Positions 51,534 to 60,121 of a stretch of DNA of 64,000 bases are shown piece after piece. Under the pieces are notes generated by a model. That model was not told the origin of the DNA and searched no databases. It saw nothing but the letters and a program-made list of their open reading frames with translations. The DNA comes from Cronobacter turicensis z3032. Lineage in GTDB: Bacteria > Pseudomonadota > Gammaproteobacteria > Enterobacterales > Enterobacteriaceae. Made by a program: the position numbers and the translations under genes. The stretch's first letter is position 1. Every line of letters begins with the position of its first letter. The stretch lies in assembly GCA_000027065.2 (NCBI GenBank), contig FN543093.2, positions 1,616,074 to 1,680,073 of the forward strand. Direction: 5' to 3'.

Positions 51534-53588
51534 ATGGAACTGAAAGCAACCTCTCTGGGTAAACGTCTGGCGCAGCACCCCTATGATCGTGCGGAAATCC
51601 TCACCGCCGGGGTGAAAGTCTCCGGCGATAAGCATGAATATCTGATCCCGTTTAATCAGCTGCTGGGCATCGAATGTCGCCGTGGGCTGGTCTGGGGGGA
51701 GCTGGAATTTACGCTCCCGGATAACAAAGTGGTGCGCCTGCACGGCACCGAGTGGGCTGAAACCCAGCGCTTTTATCACCATCTGACGACCCTCTGGCAG
51801 GCGTGGAGCCTGGAGATGAGCGAGGTGGCGGCAGGCGTGCTTAACGCCTGGCAGGAGAAGCTCCGCAGTAGCGAATCCCAGGAGAAATGGCTTAAGCGTG
51901 ACGAGAGCGAGGCGCTGTGTCACGCGTTGCGCCGGGCGTTGCAGGCGCTGCCGGTGCCGACATCGCGCCTTGAGGCGTTCGATAACTGCCGCGACGCCTG
52001 GCGTGAATGTCAGGCCTGGCTTGCCGACAGCGAGGCGAAGCGTCTGGTGCATAATCAGGCCTTTACCGACGCTATGCTGACGCGCTACGCCGATTTCTTC
52101 TCGCATATTGAAAGCTCGCCGCTCAATCCCTCGCAGGCGCGGGCGGTCGTCAACGGCGAACACTCGCTGCTGGTGCTCGCGGGCGCGGGGAGCGGCAAAA
52201 CCTCGGTGCTGGTGGCGCGCGCAGGCTGGCTTATCGAGCGCGGCGAGGCGACGGCGGAGCAGATCCTGCTGCTGGCCTTCGGGCGTCAGGCCGCCAGAGA
52301 GATGGAAGAACGTCTGCTGAAGCGGCTGCATACGGACGCCATTACCGCGCGTACGTTTCATGCGCTGGCGTTGCAGATTATCGGCCAGGGCGGGCGGAAA
52401 ACGCCGCGCGTCAGCGATCTGGAAAACGATACGACGGCGCGCCATGAACTTTTACTGAACGCCTGGCGGGAACAGTGCCGCGAGAAAAAAGCGCAGGCGA
52501 AGGGGTGGCGTCAGTGGCTTAACGACGAGCTGGAATGGGACGTCGATGATGGTGATTTCTGGGAAGACGAGGCGCTGGGCAAACGGCTGGCGAGCCGACT
52601 CGATCGCTGGCTTGGGCTAATGCGTATGCATGGCGGCTCGCAGGCCGAGATGATAGCTGCCGCGCCCGAAGAGGTGCGCGAGCTGTTCCAGAAACGCGTT
52701 AAGCTGATGGCGCCGCTGCTGAAAGCCTGGAAAGCCGCGCTGAAAGCCGAAGAGGCGGTCGATTTCTCCGGGCTTATCCATCAGGCCATCAATGTGCTGG
52801 AAAAAGGCCGGTTCGTCAGCCCGTGGAAGCATATTCTGGTAGACGAATTCCAGGATATCTCACCGCAGCGTGCGGCTCTGCTGGCGGCGCTGCGTCGTCA
52901 GAACTCCGCCACCAGCCTGTTTGCGGTGGGCGACGACTGGCAGGCTATCTACCGCTTTAGCGGCGCGCAGCTTTCACTGACGACGGCGTTTGAGGCGCAT
53001 TTTGGCGAGGGCGATCAATGCGCGCTGGATACCACCTACCGCTTTAACGGGCGTATCGGCGATATCGCGAATCGCTTTATCCAGCAAAACCCGCACCAGC
53101 GTGAAAAACCGCTTAACAGCCTGCGCGCGGGCGACAACAAAGCCGTGACGCTGCTCGCGCAGGAACACCTGGAGGCGCTGCTCGACAAAATGAGCGGCTA
53201 CGTGCGCCCTGACGAGCGCATCCTGGTGCTGGCGCGTTACCATCATCTGCGCCCGGCGGCGCTGGAGATGGCCGCGACGCGCTGGCCGAAACTGCAACTG
53301 GAGTTTATGACGATCCACGCCAGCAAAGGGCAGCAGGCGGATTATGTGATTATTCTTGGGCTCAACGAGGGTCGGGAAGGGTTTCCGGCCCCGGCGCGGG
53401 AATCCATCATGGAACAGGCGTTGCTGCCGCAGCCGGAGGATTTCCCGGATGCCGAAGAGCGTCGCCTGCTCTATGTGGCGCTGACCCGCGCGCGGCACCG
53501 CGTCTGGCTGCTGTATGACAAAGCGGCGCCGTCGGCGTTTGTCGAGGCGCTGACGCGTCTCGGCGTGCCGACGGCCCGTAAGCCCTGA
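51534..53588 (+). CDS. helD: DNA helicase IV
   Basis: A 684-residue SF1 helicase, same length as E. coli HelD. The start MELKATSLGKRLAQHPYDRA is used in place of an upstream frame from 51480 that lacks homology. Walker A is LAGAGSGKTSVLVARAG (about 222-238), motif II VDEFQDISPQR, motif VI YVALTRAR. It unwinds 3'-5' DNA and takes part in recombination and replication control. It ends one base before the convergent mgsA. Confidence 0.98.
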   Translation: MELKATSLGKRLAQHPYDRAEILTAGVKVSGDKHEYLIPFNQLLGIECRRGLVWGELEFTLPDNKVVRLHGTEWAETQRFYHHLTTLWQAWSLEMSEVAAGVLNAWQEKLRSSESQEKWLKRDESEALCHALRRALQALPVPTSRLEAFDNCRDAWRECQAWLADSEAKRLVHNQAFTDAMLTRYADFFSHIESSPLNPSQARAVVNGEHSLLVLAGAGSGKTSVLVARAGWLIERGEATAEQILLLAFGRQAAREMEERLLKRLHTDAITARTFHALALQIIGQGGRKTPRVSDLENDTTARHELLLNAWREQCREKKAQAKGWRQWLNDELEWDVDDGDFWEDEALGKRLASRLDRWLGLMRMHGGSQAEMIAAAPEEVRELFQKRVKLMAPLLKAWKAALKAEEAVDFSGLIHQAINVLEKGRFVSPWKHILVDEFQDISPQRAALLAALRRQNSATSLFAVGDDWQAIYRFSGAQLSLTTAFEAHFGEGDQCALDTTYRFNGRIGDIANRFIQQNPHQREKPLNSLRAGDNKAVTLLAQEHLEALLDKMSGYVRPDERILVLARYHHLRPAALEMAATRWPKLQLEFMTIHASKGQQADYVIILGLNEGREGFPAPARESIMEQALLPQPEDFPDAEERRLLYVALTRARHRVWLLYDKAAPSAFVEALTRLGVPTARKP

Positions 53589-53589
53589 T

Positions 53590-54048
53590 TTATTTCAGGC
53601 GATCGGCGAGATAGCGCGGGTAGTCGGGGATTAACACATCCAGCGTGTCGCTAAACGTCGGCGACTGGATAATAAAATCCGCGGTCGAGAGGTTGGTCGC
53701 CACCGGGATATTCCAGACGGTGGCAAGACGCAGCAGCGCTTTGACGTCGGGATCGTGCGGCACGGCGTTCAGCGGATCCCAGAAGAAAATCAGCACGTCG
53801 ATTTTGCCTTCGGCGATCATCGCGCCCACCTGCTGATCGCCGCCCATCGGGCCGCTCAACATAGCGTTGACCTCAAGGCCCGTCGCGCGCTGTACCAGGT
53901 TGCCGGTAGTGCCGGTCGCATACAGCGTATGGTTCGCCAGCAGCGCTTTATGGCGCTCTACCCATTTCATCAGCATCGATTTGCAGTGGTCATGCGCCAC
54001 GAGGGCGATTTTCTTTTGGGCTGGTAGAGTTCGGGTTGTCAGTTCCAT
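53590..54048 (-). CDS. mgsA: Methylglyoxal synthase
   Basis: A 152-residue enzyme; the start [20 protein letters not shown] matches E. coli, a longer frame from 54186 being unsupported. Catalytic Asp71 is in [16 protein letters not shown] and phosphate-site His19 in VAHDHCK. It converts dihydroxyacetone phosphate to methylglyoxal, a bypass relieving sugar-phosphate stress; GloC in this window helps remove the product. Confidence 0.98.
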   Translation of the reverse strand: MELTTRTLPAQKKIALVAHDHCKSMLMKWVERHKALLANHTLYATGTTGNLVQRATGLEVNAMLSGPMGGDQQVGAMIAEGKIDVLIFFWDPLNAVPHDPDVKALLRLATVWNIPVATNLSTADFIIQSPTFSDTLDVLIPDYPRYLADRLK

Positions 54049-54219
54049 ATCATTTTCCGGATTAAATAACTGCCTACAGATTACTGGAAGTGATGGCGGC
54101 TGCAAGCGAAGCCGGTCAAAACTGCGTGCTCGCATTGCACAACTGCGCAGGCGGGCTTCGCATGGTGCGCCCGACGCCTTTGGCATACACTTGAAGGACT
54201 GAGTTAACGGGGAGGTAAA

Positions 54220-54633
54220 ATGAAAGAATCTGATATCGCAGAGATTTTACAGAGCACCAAAACCATCGCGCTGGTGGGCGCGAGCGACAAACCAGACCGC
54301 CCGAGCTATCGCGTGATGGCGTATCTGCTGGATAAAGGCTACCACGTGATCCCCGTCTCGCCGAAAGTGGCGGGCAAAACGCTGCTCGGCCAGCAGGGAT
54401 ACGCCACGCTTGCCGACGTACCGGAAAAAGTCGATATGGTGGATGTATTCCGCAACTCTGAAGCCGCGTGGGGTGTTGCGCAGGAAGCGATTGCCATCGG
54501 CGCGAAAACGCTCTGGATGCAGCTTGGCGTCATCAACGAAGAAGCTGCCGTACTGGCGCGCGATGCGGGGCTGAAAGTTGTCATGGACCGTTGCCCGGCG
54601 ATAGAAATTCCGCGCCTCGGTCTTTTTCAGTAA
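54220..54633 (+). CDS. yccU: YccU, CoA-binding protein
   Basis: A 137-residue Rossmann-fold protein with [21 protein letters not shown] at the N-terminus, typical of the CoA_binding family (acyl-CoA synthetase N-domain like), and [16 protein letters not shown] at the end. Its role is unknown. The start has a GGGGAGG site. It ends at a terminator shared with convergent hspQ. E. coli yccT, expected between mgsA and this gene, is absent. Confidence 0.94.
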   Translation: MKESDIAEILQSTKTIALVGASDKPDRPSYRVMAYLLDKGYHVIPVSPKVAGKTLLGQQGYATLADVPEKVDMVDVFRNSEAAWGVAQEAIAIGAKTLWMQLGVINEEAAVLARDAGLKVVMDRCPAIEIPRLGLFQ

Positions 54634-54635
54634 TA

Positions 54636-54662
54636 AAAAACCCGGCGTTGCCGGGTTTTTTT
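54636..54662. terminator. Bidirectional terminator between yccU and hspQ
   Basis: AAAACCCGGC-GTT-GCCGGGTTTT is a perfect stem ending in eight T residues that run into the hspQ stop. Confidence 0.88.
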
Positions 54663-54978
54663 AGTTGCGCAGACGGGGTGCCTGGAGCTGCTGGCGAATG
54701 GATCGCGCCAGTTCATCCATAGAGGGTTGCTCCGGATGTTCCTCCTGCCTTTCGCCGCTCAGCTGGACTTCTGCAAGGTAGGTGTGCACGGGCTGGCCGT
54801 CGTCGTCTTCCATCACGACGTGATACCACGGCGCGGCGCGCAGCTCGGCGTTAACCGCCATTTCATCGACTTCAGGTTCTTCAAGCGAGTATTCAGGGTC
54901 GATATCCACCACAACCCCTAAATACCCTAAAAGAGAATGACGAACCTGCTGGCCGATACCGAATTTGCTGGCAATCAT
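54661..54978 (-). CDS. hspQ: Heat shock protein HspQ
   Basis: A 105-residue protein starting [20 protein letters not shown], with a YccV-like beta-barrel domain and [19 protein letters not shown] tail identical to the E. coli pattern. In E. coli and Salmonella/Yersinia, HspQ is a Lon substrate and specificity enhancer and promotes loss of a mutant DnaA. The strong CCGGAGGTGACA site sets the start. A sigma-32 type promoter precedes it. Confidence 0.97.
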   Translation of the reverse strand: MIASKFGIGQQVRHSLLGYLGVVVDIDPEYSLEEPEVDEMAVNAELRAAPWYHVVMEDDDGQPVHTYLAEVQLSGERQEEHPEQPSMDELARSIRQQLQAPRLRN

Positions 54979-55010
54979 TGTCACCTCCGGGGAAACATTC
55001 ATACCCTGTA

Positions 55011-55037
55011 TATAAGGGCGGAGTATTCCTTTTCAAG
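55011..55037 (-). promoter_or_regulatory. Sigma-32 promoter of hspQ
   Basis: On the minus strand CTTGAAA (55031-55037) and CCCTTATA (55011-55018) are separated by 12 bases, matching the heat-shock consensus CTTGAAA-N11-15-CCCCATNT. The element begins one base after the rlmI stop codon. Confidence 0.8.
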
Positions 55038-56228
55038 TTACATGACGCGACAGGCAAACCCTTTCAGATAAAGACCTTCCGGGTAGCTCGCGATCACCGG
55101 GTGATCGGCGGCCTGACGGAACTGCTCTATAAATTGTACATCACGACCCGCATCTGTTGCGGCGTCGGCGACAATTTTCTGGAATAAATCGGTGGTCATC
55201 AGCCCCGAGCAGGAAAACGTCAGCAAAATGCCGCCTGGGTTAAGCAGCTGGATCGCCAGCATATTGATATCTTTATAGCCGCGGCACGCGCCATGAAGCT
55301 GGCTCTTGTTCTCCACGAATTTCGGCGGGTCCATCACGATGACGTCAAACGTCTCGCCCTGGTCGCGGTATTTGCGCAGCAGCTTAAAGACATCGTCGCG
55401 CACAAACTCCGCTTTGCTTAAATCCAGCTGGTTAAGTTCGACGTTTTGCTTCGCGACATCGAGCGCATCCTGCGAGGTATCGACGCTGATGACCTGGCGG
55501 CAGCCGCCCATCAGCGCAGAAACGGCAAAACCGCCGGTGTAGGAGAAGCAGTTCAGCACGCGTTTGTCTTCCACGTAACGGCGGGTGGCGAAACGGCTGT
55601 CGCGCTGATCGAGGTAATAACCGGTTTTATGGCCGCCTTTAATATCTACCAGCAGCTTCATGCCGTGCTCTTCAATCGCCAGCAGATCCGGCGGCAGTTC
55701 GCCGCTAACCGGGCCCTGCGCGAGTTCCATGCCTTCTTTCTTACGCACCGCGACGTCGGAGCGGTCATAGATAGAGCACTCCGGATAGCGCGCCTGCAAT
55801 GCCGACACCAGCGCCGGGCGCTGATATTCCGCGCCCGCCGAGAGCAGTTGCAGCACCAGGAAGTTGCCGAAGCGGTCAATCGTCACGCCCGGCAGGCCGT
55901 CGGATTCTCCGGCGATAAGACGGTAGCTGTCGAGCCCGTCTTTTTTCGCCAACCAGTCGCGCCACTGCTGCGCCTGGGTCAGGCGGCGAGTGAAAAAGGC
56001 GATATCGATGGTTTCATTCGGATCGAATGTCCAGACGCGCGCGCGGATCTGCGAGGCGGGGGAGAGGGCGGCGCGTGCTAACCATTTTCCCTGATGGTCG
56101 ACGATGTCGATGGTTTCACCCGGCGCGGCTTTACCTTCCATGCGCGCGACGGCGCCGGAAAAGACCCAGGGATGGCGGCGCAGGAGAGATTTCTCGCGCC
56201 CTTTGGCTAACACTAAACGTACGCTCAT
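55038..56228 (-). CDS. rlmI: 23S rRNA m5C1962 methyltransferase RlmI
   Basis: A 396-residue protein with an N-terminal PUA domain (about 2-80, [20 protein letters not shown]), an EEHE-like middle domain, and a SAM methyltransferase domain ([17 protein letters not shown] about 230, VIMDPPKF about 300, FSCSG about 335 with the catalytic cysteine). It methylates C1962 of 23S rRNA. It is divergent from acyP. Confidence 0.97.
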   Translation of the reverse strand: MSVRLVLAKGREKSLLRRHPWVFSGAVARMEGKAAPGETIDIVDHQGKWLARAALSPASQIRARVWTFDPNETIDIAFFTRRLTQAQQWRDWLAKKDGLDSYRLIAGESDGLPGVTIDRFGNFLVLQLLSAGAEYQRPALVSALQARYPECSIYDRSDVAVRKKEGMELAQGPVSGELPPDLLAIEEHGMKLLVDIKGGHKTGYYLDQRDSRFATRRYVEDKRVLNCFSYTGGFAVSALMGGCRQVISVDTSQDALDVAKQNVELNQLDLSKAEFVRDDVFKLLRKYRDQGETFDVIVMDPPKFVENKSQLHGACRGYKDINMLAIQLLNPGGILLTFSCSGLMTTDLFQKIVADAATDAGRDVQFIEQFRQAADHPVIASYPEGLYLKGFACRVM

Positions 56229-56316
56229 AATTTGCTATTCTGTGAATCAAAGAAAATGGGCGCCATTCTCCCGACTTCAGCCGGGAAATGCAACGCTACC
56301 GCAAAGGAGAACAGCT

Positions 56317-56598
56317 ATGGCTCAACAATGCACGATGGCCTGGGTACACGGCCGGGTACAGGGCGTCGGGTTTCGCTACACCACGCAGCATGAAGCAACG
56401 CGGCTGGGGCTGACCGGCTATGCGCGTAATCTGGACGACGGCAGCGTGGAGGTGCTGGCCTGCGGCGAGCCTGAACAGGTCGAGAAACTTATCGCCTGGC
56501 TGAAAGCGGGCGGGCCGCGCAGCGCCCATGTGGAAAAGGTGCTGACGGAGCCGCATTCGCCCGCTGAAGATCACCGGGAGTTCCGCATCCGCTATTAA
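56317..56598 (+). CDS. acyP: Acylphosphatase
   Basis: A 93-residue protein with the acylphosphatase signature [10 protein letters not shown] and catalytic Arg20 and Asn38 ([13 protein letters not shown]). The start [12 protein letters not shown] follows AAGGAGAACAGCT. It hydrolyses acyl phosphates in the cytoplasm. Its last four bases overlap the convergent tusE. Confidence 0.96.
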   Translation: MAQQCTMAWVHGRVQGVGFRYTTQHEATRLGLTGYARNLDDGSVEVLACGEPEQVEKLIAWLKAGGPRSAHVEKVLTEPHSPAEDHREFRIRY

Positions 56599-56924
56599 AT
56601 GCACTTCACCGGTTTCGGCAAACCGGCGATTTTGGTGGCCTGTTTCGCCGGGCCTTTCGGGAAGAGGCGATAGAGATAACGGCTGTTGCCTTTCTCTTCG
56701 CCAAATTTCGTCGCCATGGCTTTGACCAGCATGCGGATCGCCGGCGAGGTATTAAATTCGATGTAAAACTCGCGCACGAAGCGCACCACTTCCCAGTGCT
56801 CCGGCGTCAGCGCAATGCCTTCTTTTTCGGCGATGGCTTCCGCCAGGCCTTCGCTCCAGGCGTCGAAGACTTTCAGATAGCCTTCGGCGTCGGTTTCAAA
56901 CTCTTTACCTTCAAACGTTAACAT
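56595..56924 (-). CDS. tusE: Sulfur relay protein TusE
   Basis: A 109-residue DsrC/TusE-family protein ending LPKPVKCI, where Cys108 is the persulfide carrier. It accepts sulfur from TusBCD and passes it to MnmA for 2-thiolation of U34 in Glu, Gln and Lys tRNAs. It is transcribed after yccA but a strong hairpin lies between them. Confidence 0.97.
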   Translation of the reverse strand: MLTFEGKEFETDAEGYLKVFDAWSEGLAEAIAEKEGIALTPEHWEVVRFVREFYIEFNTSPAIRMLVKAMATKFGEEKGNSRYLYRLFPKGPAKQATKIAGLPKPVKCI

Positions 56925-56979
56925 ACGCAGTCTTGCCCTGATTAAAACAGCGCGCAGTGTAGCAAATTCCGGCCGCCAG

Positions 56980-57011
56980 AAAAAACAAAGCCCCGCACGG
57001 GGCGGGGCTTA
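56980..57011 (-). terminator. Rho-independent terminator after yccA
   Basis: On the minus strand AAGCCCCGC-CCCGT-GCGGGGCTT is followed by TGTTTTTTC, 20 bases past yccA. Confidence 0.9.
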
Positions 57012-57031
57012 AAGGCAGTTTCGGCTAACCG

Positions 57032-57691
57032 TTAGTCGCGGCTCGCAAAGCCCAGAATGCTCAACAGGCTCACGAAGATGTTGTAGAGCGACACATACAG
57101 GCTGACGGTGGCGCGAATGTAGTTGGTTTCGCCGCCGTGGATGATATTGCTGGTTTCAAACAGGATGGCGCCTGAAGACAGCAGAATAAACACGGCGCTA
57201 ATCGCCAGGTGCAGCGCAGGGAGCTGCAGGAAGATGTTCGCCACCATGCCGATCAGCACGACCACCACGCCCGCCATCAGCATACCGCCCAGGAAGGACA
57301 TATCCTTGCGGGTGGTCAGCACGTAGGCGGAGCAGCAGAAGAACACCAGCGCGGTGCCGCCAAGCGCCAGCGCGATGACATCGCCCATACCGGCGGAGAG
57401 ATACGCATTCAGCATCGGCCCCAGGATATAGCCCAGGAAACCGGTAAAGGCGAACGCCGCCAGGATGCCGCTCGGCTTATCCGCCAGACGGTAGGTCAGG
57501 AACATCAGGCCGTACATGCCGACCAGCGTCAGAATCAAACCTGGCGATGGCAGCGCGAGTACGGTGCTGGCGGTCGCGGTGATCGCGGAAAACGCCAGCG
57601 TCAGGCTCAGCATAAAATAGGTATTACGCAGAACCTTATGGGTGCTAAGCAGCGACTGTCTGTCGCGCGCAGAGGTAATTAAGCGATCCAT
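57032..57691 (-). CDS. yccA: YccA, Bax inhibitor-1 family membrane protein
   Basis: A 219-residue inner-membrane protein of the same length as E. coli YccA, with seven hydrophobic helices and the conserved [20 protein letters not shown] end. The start [20 protein letters not shown] is chosen by homology over an upstream in-frame ATG at 57745. YccA is both a substrate and a modulator of the FtsH protease and protects SecYEG under secretion stress. It is divergent from the OppA-like gene. Confidence 0.97.
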   Translation of the reverse strand: MDRLITSARDRQSLLSTHKVLRNTYFMLSLTLAFSAITATASTVLALPSPGLILTLVGMYGLMFLTYRLADKPSGILAAFAFTGFLGYILGPMLNAYLSAGMGDVIALALGGTALVFFCCSAYVLTTRKDMSFLGGMLMAGVVVVLIGMVANIFLQLPALHLAISAVFILLSSGAILFETSNIIHGGETNYIRATVSLYVSLYNIFVSLLSILGFASRD

Positions 57692-57922
57692 GAGTAGTCT
57701 CTCATTACAGGTGTTTAGTTTCCGAGCATAGAAGGTTGCACGCAACGGGAAAAGGGCTTTTACCCATCTTTACGCTGCTTTATTTCTCTAAAAACAAGGA
57801 CTCAGAAAAGGCGTTTATATCATAAAAAGCGGGTTACGCTGGCGTGCTTTCAGATCCCCCTCTTATATATGACGTAAAACCGTTGCGTGAAACCCGTCGC
57901 GCGTCTATCTGTGTTAACGACT

Positions 57923-57939
57923 ATCACAACAACACACAA
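57923..57939 (+). promoter_or_regulatory. C/A-rich leader, probable GcvB sRNA target
   Basis: ATCACAACAACACACAA lies 11 bases before the start codon of the OppA-like gene. C/A-rich stretches of this kind upstream of oppA, dppA and similar mRNAs pair with the G/U-rich R1 region of GcvB. The match is by pattern only. Confidence 0.5.
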
Positions 57940-57949
57940 GGCGTGGACA

Positions 57950-59575
57950 ATGAAAGTGAATCATAAGGCTCTGGCTTTTTCTCTTCTCGCTGCCGTCATT
58001 TCCGGCGCATGCGCGACGGCGTATGCGGCGCAAGTGCCGGCAGGCGTTGAGCTGGCGGCAAAACAGGAACTGGTGCGCAACAACGGCAGCGAGCCTGCCT
58101 CGCTCGACCCGCATAAAGTGGAGAGCGACGTCGAATTCAACATCATCAGCGACGTTTTTGAAGGGCTGGTGGCGGTGCGTAAAGATGGCACTATCGAGCC
58201 GCGTCTCGCCGAAAGCTGGGAGAACAAAGACAACACCGTCTGGACGTTTCATCTGCGCAAGGGCGTAACCTGGTCTGACGGCGAGCCAATCACGGCGGAA
58301 GATGTGGTCTGGAGCTGGCGACGCCTGGTCGATCCGAAAACCGTCTCTCCGTACGCCACTTTTCCGGGCAACATGAACATTGAAAACGCCGCCGACATCG
58401 CTAACGGCAAAAAGCCGACGGACACCCTGGGCGTGAAAGCGCTGGATGACAACACTATTCAAGTGACGCTGACGCAGCCCACCGCAGCGTTCCTGTCGAT
58501 GCTGGCGCACCCGTCGCTGGTGCCTGTCGATAAAACCGCGGTCGAGCGTTTCGGCGATAAATGGGCGCGTCCGGAGCATTTCGTGTGCAGCGGCGCGTAT
58601 AAAGTCACCGACTGGGTGGTGAATGAAAAGATCGTGGCCGAGCGTAATCAACGCTACTGGAACGATAAAGAGACGGTCATTAATAAGGTCACTTACCTGC
58701 CGATCGCTGCCGAAACGGCGGATCTGAATCGCTATAAAGCGGGCGAAATCGACATCACCAGCACCGTGCCGCTCAACCAGTTCACCCAGCTGAAAAAAAC
58801 GGTGCCCGACCAGGTTGACGTCTCGCCGCTGCTTTCCACCTATTACTATGAATTTAATACCAGCAAACCGCCGTTTAACGATCCGCGCGTGCGCCGCGCG
58901 CTCAACATGGCGCTCGATAAAGACATCATCGCGCAAAAAGTGCTGGCGCAAGGGCAGCGTCCGGCGTGGGTGGACAGCCAGCCGGAAATCGGCGGCGTGA
59001 AAATCGCGCCGCCGGATTATGCGAGCTGGCCGCTGGAAAAACGCGTCGGCGAGGCGAAAAAACTGCTGGAGGCGGCAGGTTTCAACGCTCAGCATCCGCT
59101 CACGTTTAATCTGCTCTATAACACGATGGAATCGCACCAGCGTATCGCTATCGCGGCAAGCTCCATGTGGCAGAAAAATCTCGGCGTAGTGGTAAAACTC
59201 CAGAACCAGGAGTGGAAAACCATGCTGGATAACAAACACACCGGCAATTTCGACGTGGTGCGCTACGCGTGGAACGCCGATTACGACGACGCCTCGACCT
59301 TCCTGAACAACTACCGCACGGGCGACAGCCAGAACACCTCGCGCTATACCAATAAAGCGTACGACGAGACCCTGGCGAACGCGTCGAAAGCCGCCAATGT
59401 CACCGAGCGCGGGAAGTATTACCAGCAGGCGGAGATTATCCTGGCGGAAGACGTGCCTGCCATTCCGGTCTATCACTACGTGCGTACCCACATGGTGAAA
59501 CCCTGGATTGGCGGTTTTTACTCCAATAACCTGGGCTTTTACTACACCAAAGACATGTACATCAAAAAGCATTAA
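57950..59575 (+). CDS. OppA-family oligopeptide-binding protein
   Basis: A 541-residue periplasmic binding protein (SBP_bac_5) with a signal peptide (MKVNHKALAFSLLAAVISGA, cleavage near AYA-AQVP). It shows QELVRNNGSEPASLDPHKVE, VERNQRYWNDKETV-like and TMESHQRIAIAASSMWQKNLGV motifs and is close to OppA and MppA. The start is chosen by the signal peptide; an upstream frame from 57887 is unsupported. No permease or ATPase genes are adjacent, so it probably shares the OppBCDF importer or acts like MppA. It is not at this place in E. coli K-12. Which peptides it binds cannot be told from sequence. Confidence 0.9.
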   Translation: MKVNHKALAFSLLAAVISGACATAYAAQVPAGVELAAKQELVRNNGSEPASLDPHKVESDVEFNIISDVFEGLVAVRKDGTIEPRLAESWENKDNTVWTFHLRKGVTWSDGEPITAEDVVWSWRRLVDPKTVSPYATFPGNMNIENAADIANGKKPTDTLGVKALDDNTIQVTLTQPTAAFLSMLAHPSLVPVDKTAVERFGDKWARPEHFVCSGAYKVTDWVVNEKIVAERNQRYWNDKETVINKVTYLPIAAETADLNRYKAGEIDITSTVPLNQFTQLKKTVPDQVDVSPLLSTYYYEFNTSKPPFNDPRVRRALNMALDKDIIAQKVLAQGQRPAWVDSQPEIGGVKIAPPDYASWPLEKRVGEAKKLLEAAGFNAQHPLTFNLLYNTMESHQRIAIAASSMWQKNLGVVVKLQNQEWKTMLDNKHTGNFDVVRYAWNADYDDASTFLNNYRTGDSQNTSRYTNKAYDETLANASKAANVTERGKYYQQAEIILAEDVPAIPVYHYVRTHMVKPWIGGFYSNNLGFYYTKDMYIKKH

Positions 59576-59691
59576 CCGAAACGCGCTGCCGTTATCGCCT
59601 GTAAAACTGCTGTATTTGTGATCGTTGTGCCGGTATTTCAGTCAATTAGCGCGCTTTTGGCTGTTTTTAAGGCAATCGAACACATTCGGGC

Positions 59692-59720
59692 TTTACACGG
59701 CGCAGGGGGATGTTTATAGT
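59692..59720 (+). promoter_or_regulatory. Promoter of tRNA-Ser
   Basis: TTTACA (59692-59697) and TATAGT (59715-59720) are spaced by 17 bases. The tRNA begins 13 bases after the -10 element, and the discriminator TCGCGTC is GC-rich as in stringently controlled genes. Confidence 0.8.
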
Positions 59721-59732
59721 TCGCGTCATTGC

Positions 59733-59820
59733 GGAAGTGTGGCCGAGCGGTTGAAGGCACCGGTCTTGAAAACCGGCGACCCGAAAGGGTTCCAGAGTTC
59801 GAATCTCTGCGCTTCCGCCA
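59733..59820 (+). tRNA. serT: tRNA-Ser (UGA)
   Basis: An 88-base class II tRNA beginning GGAAGTGTGGCCGAGCGGTT and ending GCGCTTCCGCCA with an encoded CCA. The anticodon TGA is at 59767-59769 in the loop CTTGAAA. The long variable arm GACCCGAAAGGGTTC is typical of tRNA-Ser. The sequence matches E. coli serT, and the position after yccA agrees. Confidence 0.98.
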
Positions 59821-59829
59821 ACCAATTTA

Positions 59830-59857
59830 AGGGGATGCCGAAAGGCGTCCCCTTTTT
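59830..59857 (+). terminator. Terminator after tRNA-Ser
   Basis: AGGGGATGCC/GGCGTCCCCT (with one G-U pair) surrounds a GAAA loop and is followed by five T residues, ten bases past the tRNA. Confidence 0.88.
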
Positions 59858-60121
59858 CATTTGAACGTTTTGTCTTTCACGCGCCATCAGGGTTTCCTTA
59901 ACGATTTTCGGTAAACTTGTTACTGAAGACAACGTGCCCGCCGCTTGCAGCGCCGTAAAACCGCATTACTCCTCTCCTTATCCGTCAAGTCTGCTTACAT
60001 CTGCCCGTTACCCGGTGCTTGTGTCTGTCTCTTCCGTGCGTAGCATCTGCGCTTTAACACGCTGTTAAATAAACGCTTCTCGCTGAAGTCAAGCGGGCAG
60101 GCGGTTTCAGGGAGAGAAACA

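Noticed and set aside
55004..55020. CTGTATATAAGGG in front of hspQ, resembling half a LexA box
   Set aside because: It lacks the second CAG half at the required spacing and is better explained by the sigma-32 -10 element.
57914..59572. 552-codon open frame on the strand opposite the OppA-like gene
   Set aside because: Its translation shows no domain pattern and it mirrors a well-supported secreted protein; long antisense frames are common in GC-rich genes with strong third-position bias.
59733..59820. serT as a prophage or integrative element attachment site
   Set aside because: No integrase gene and no repeat of the tRNA 3' end were seen downstream within the window.
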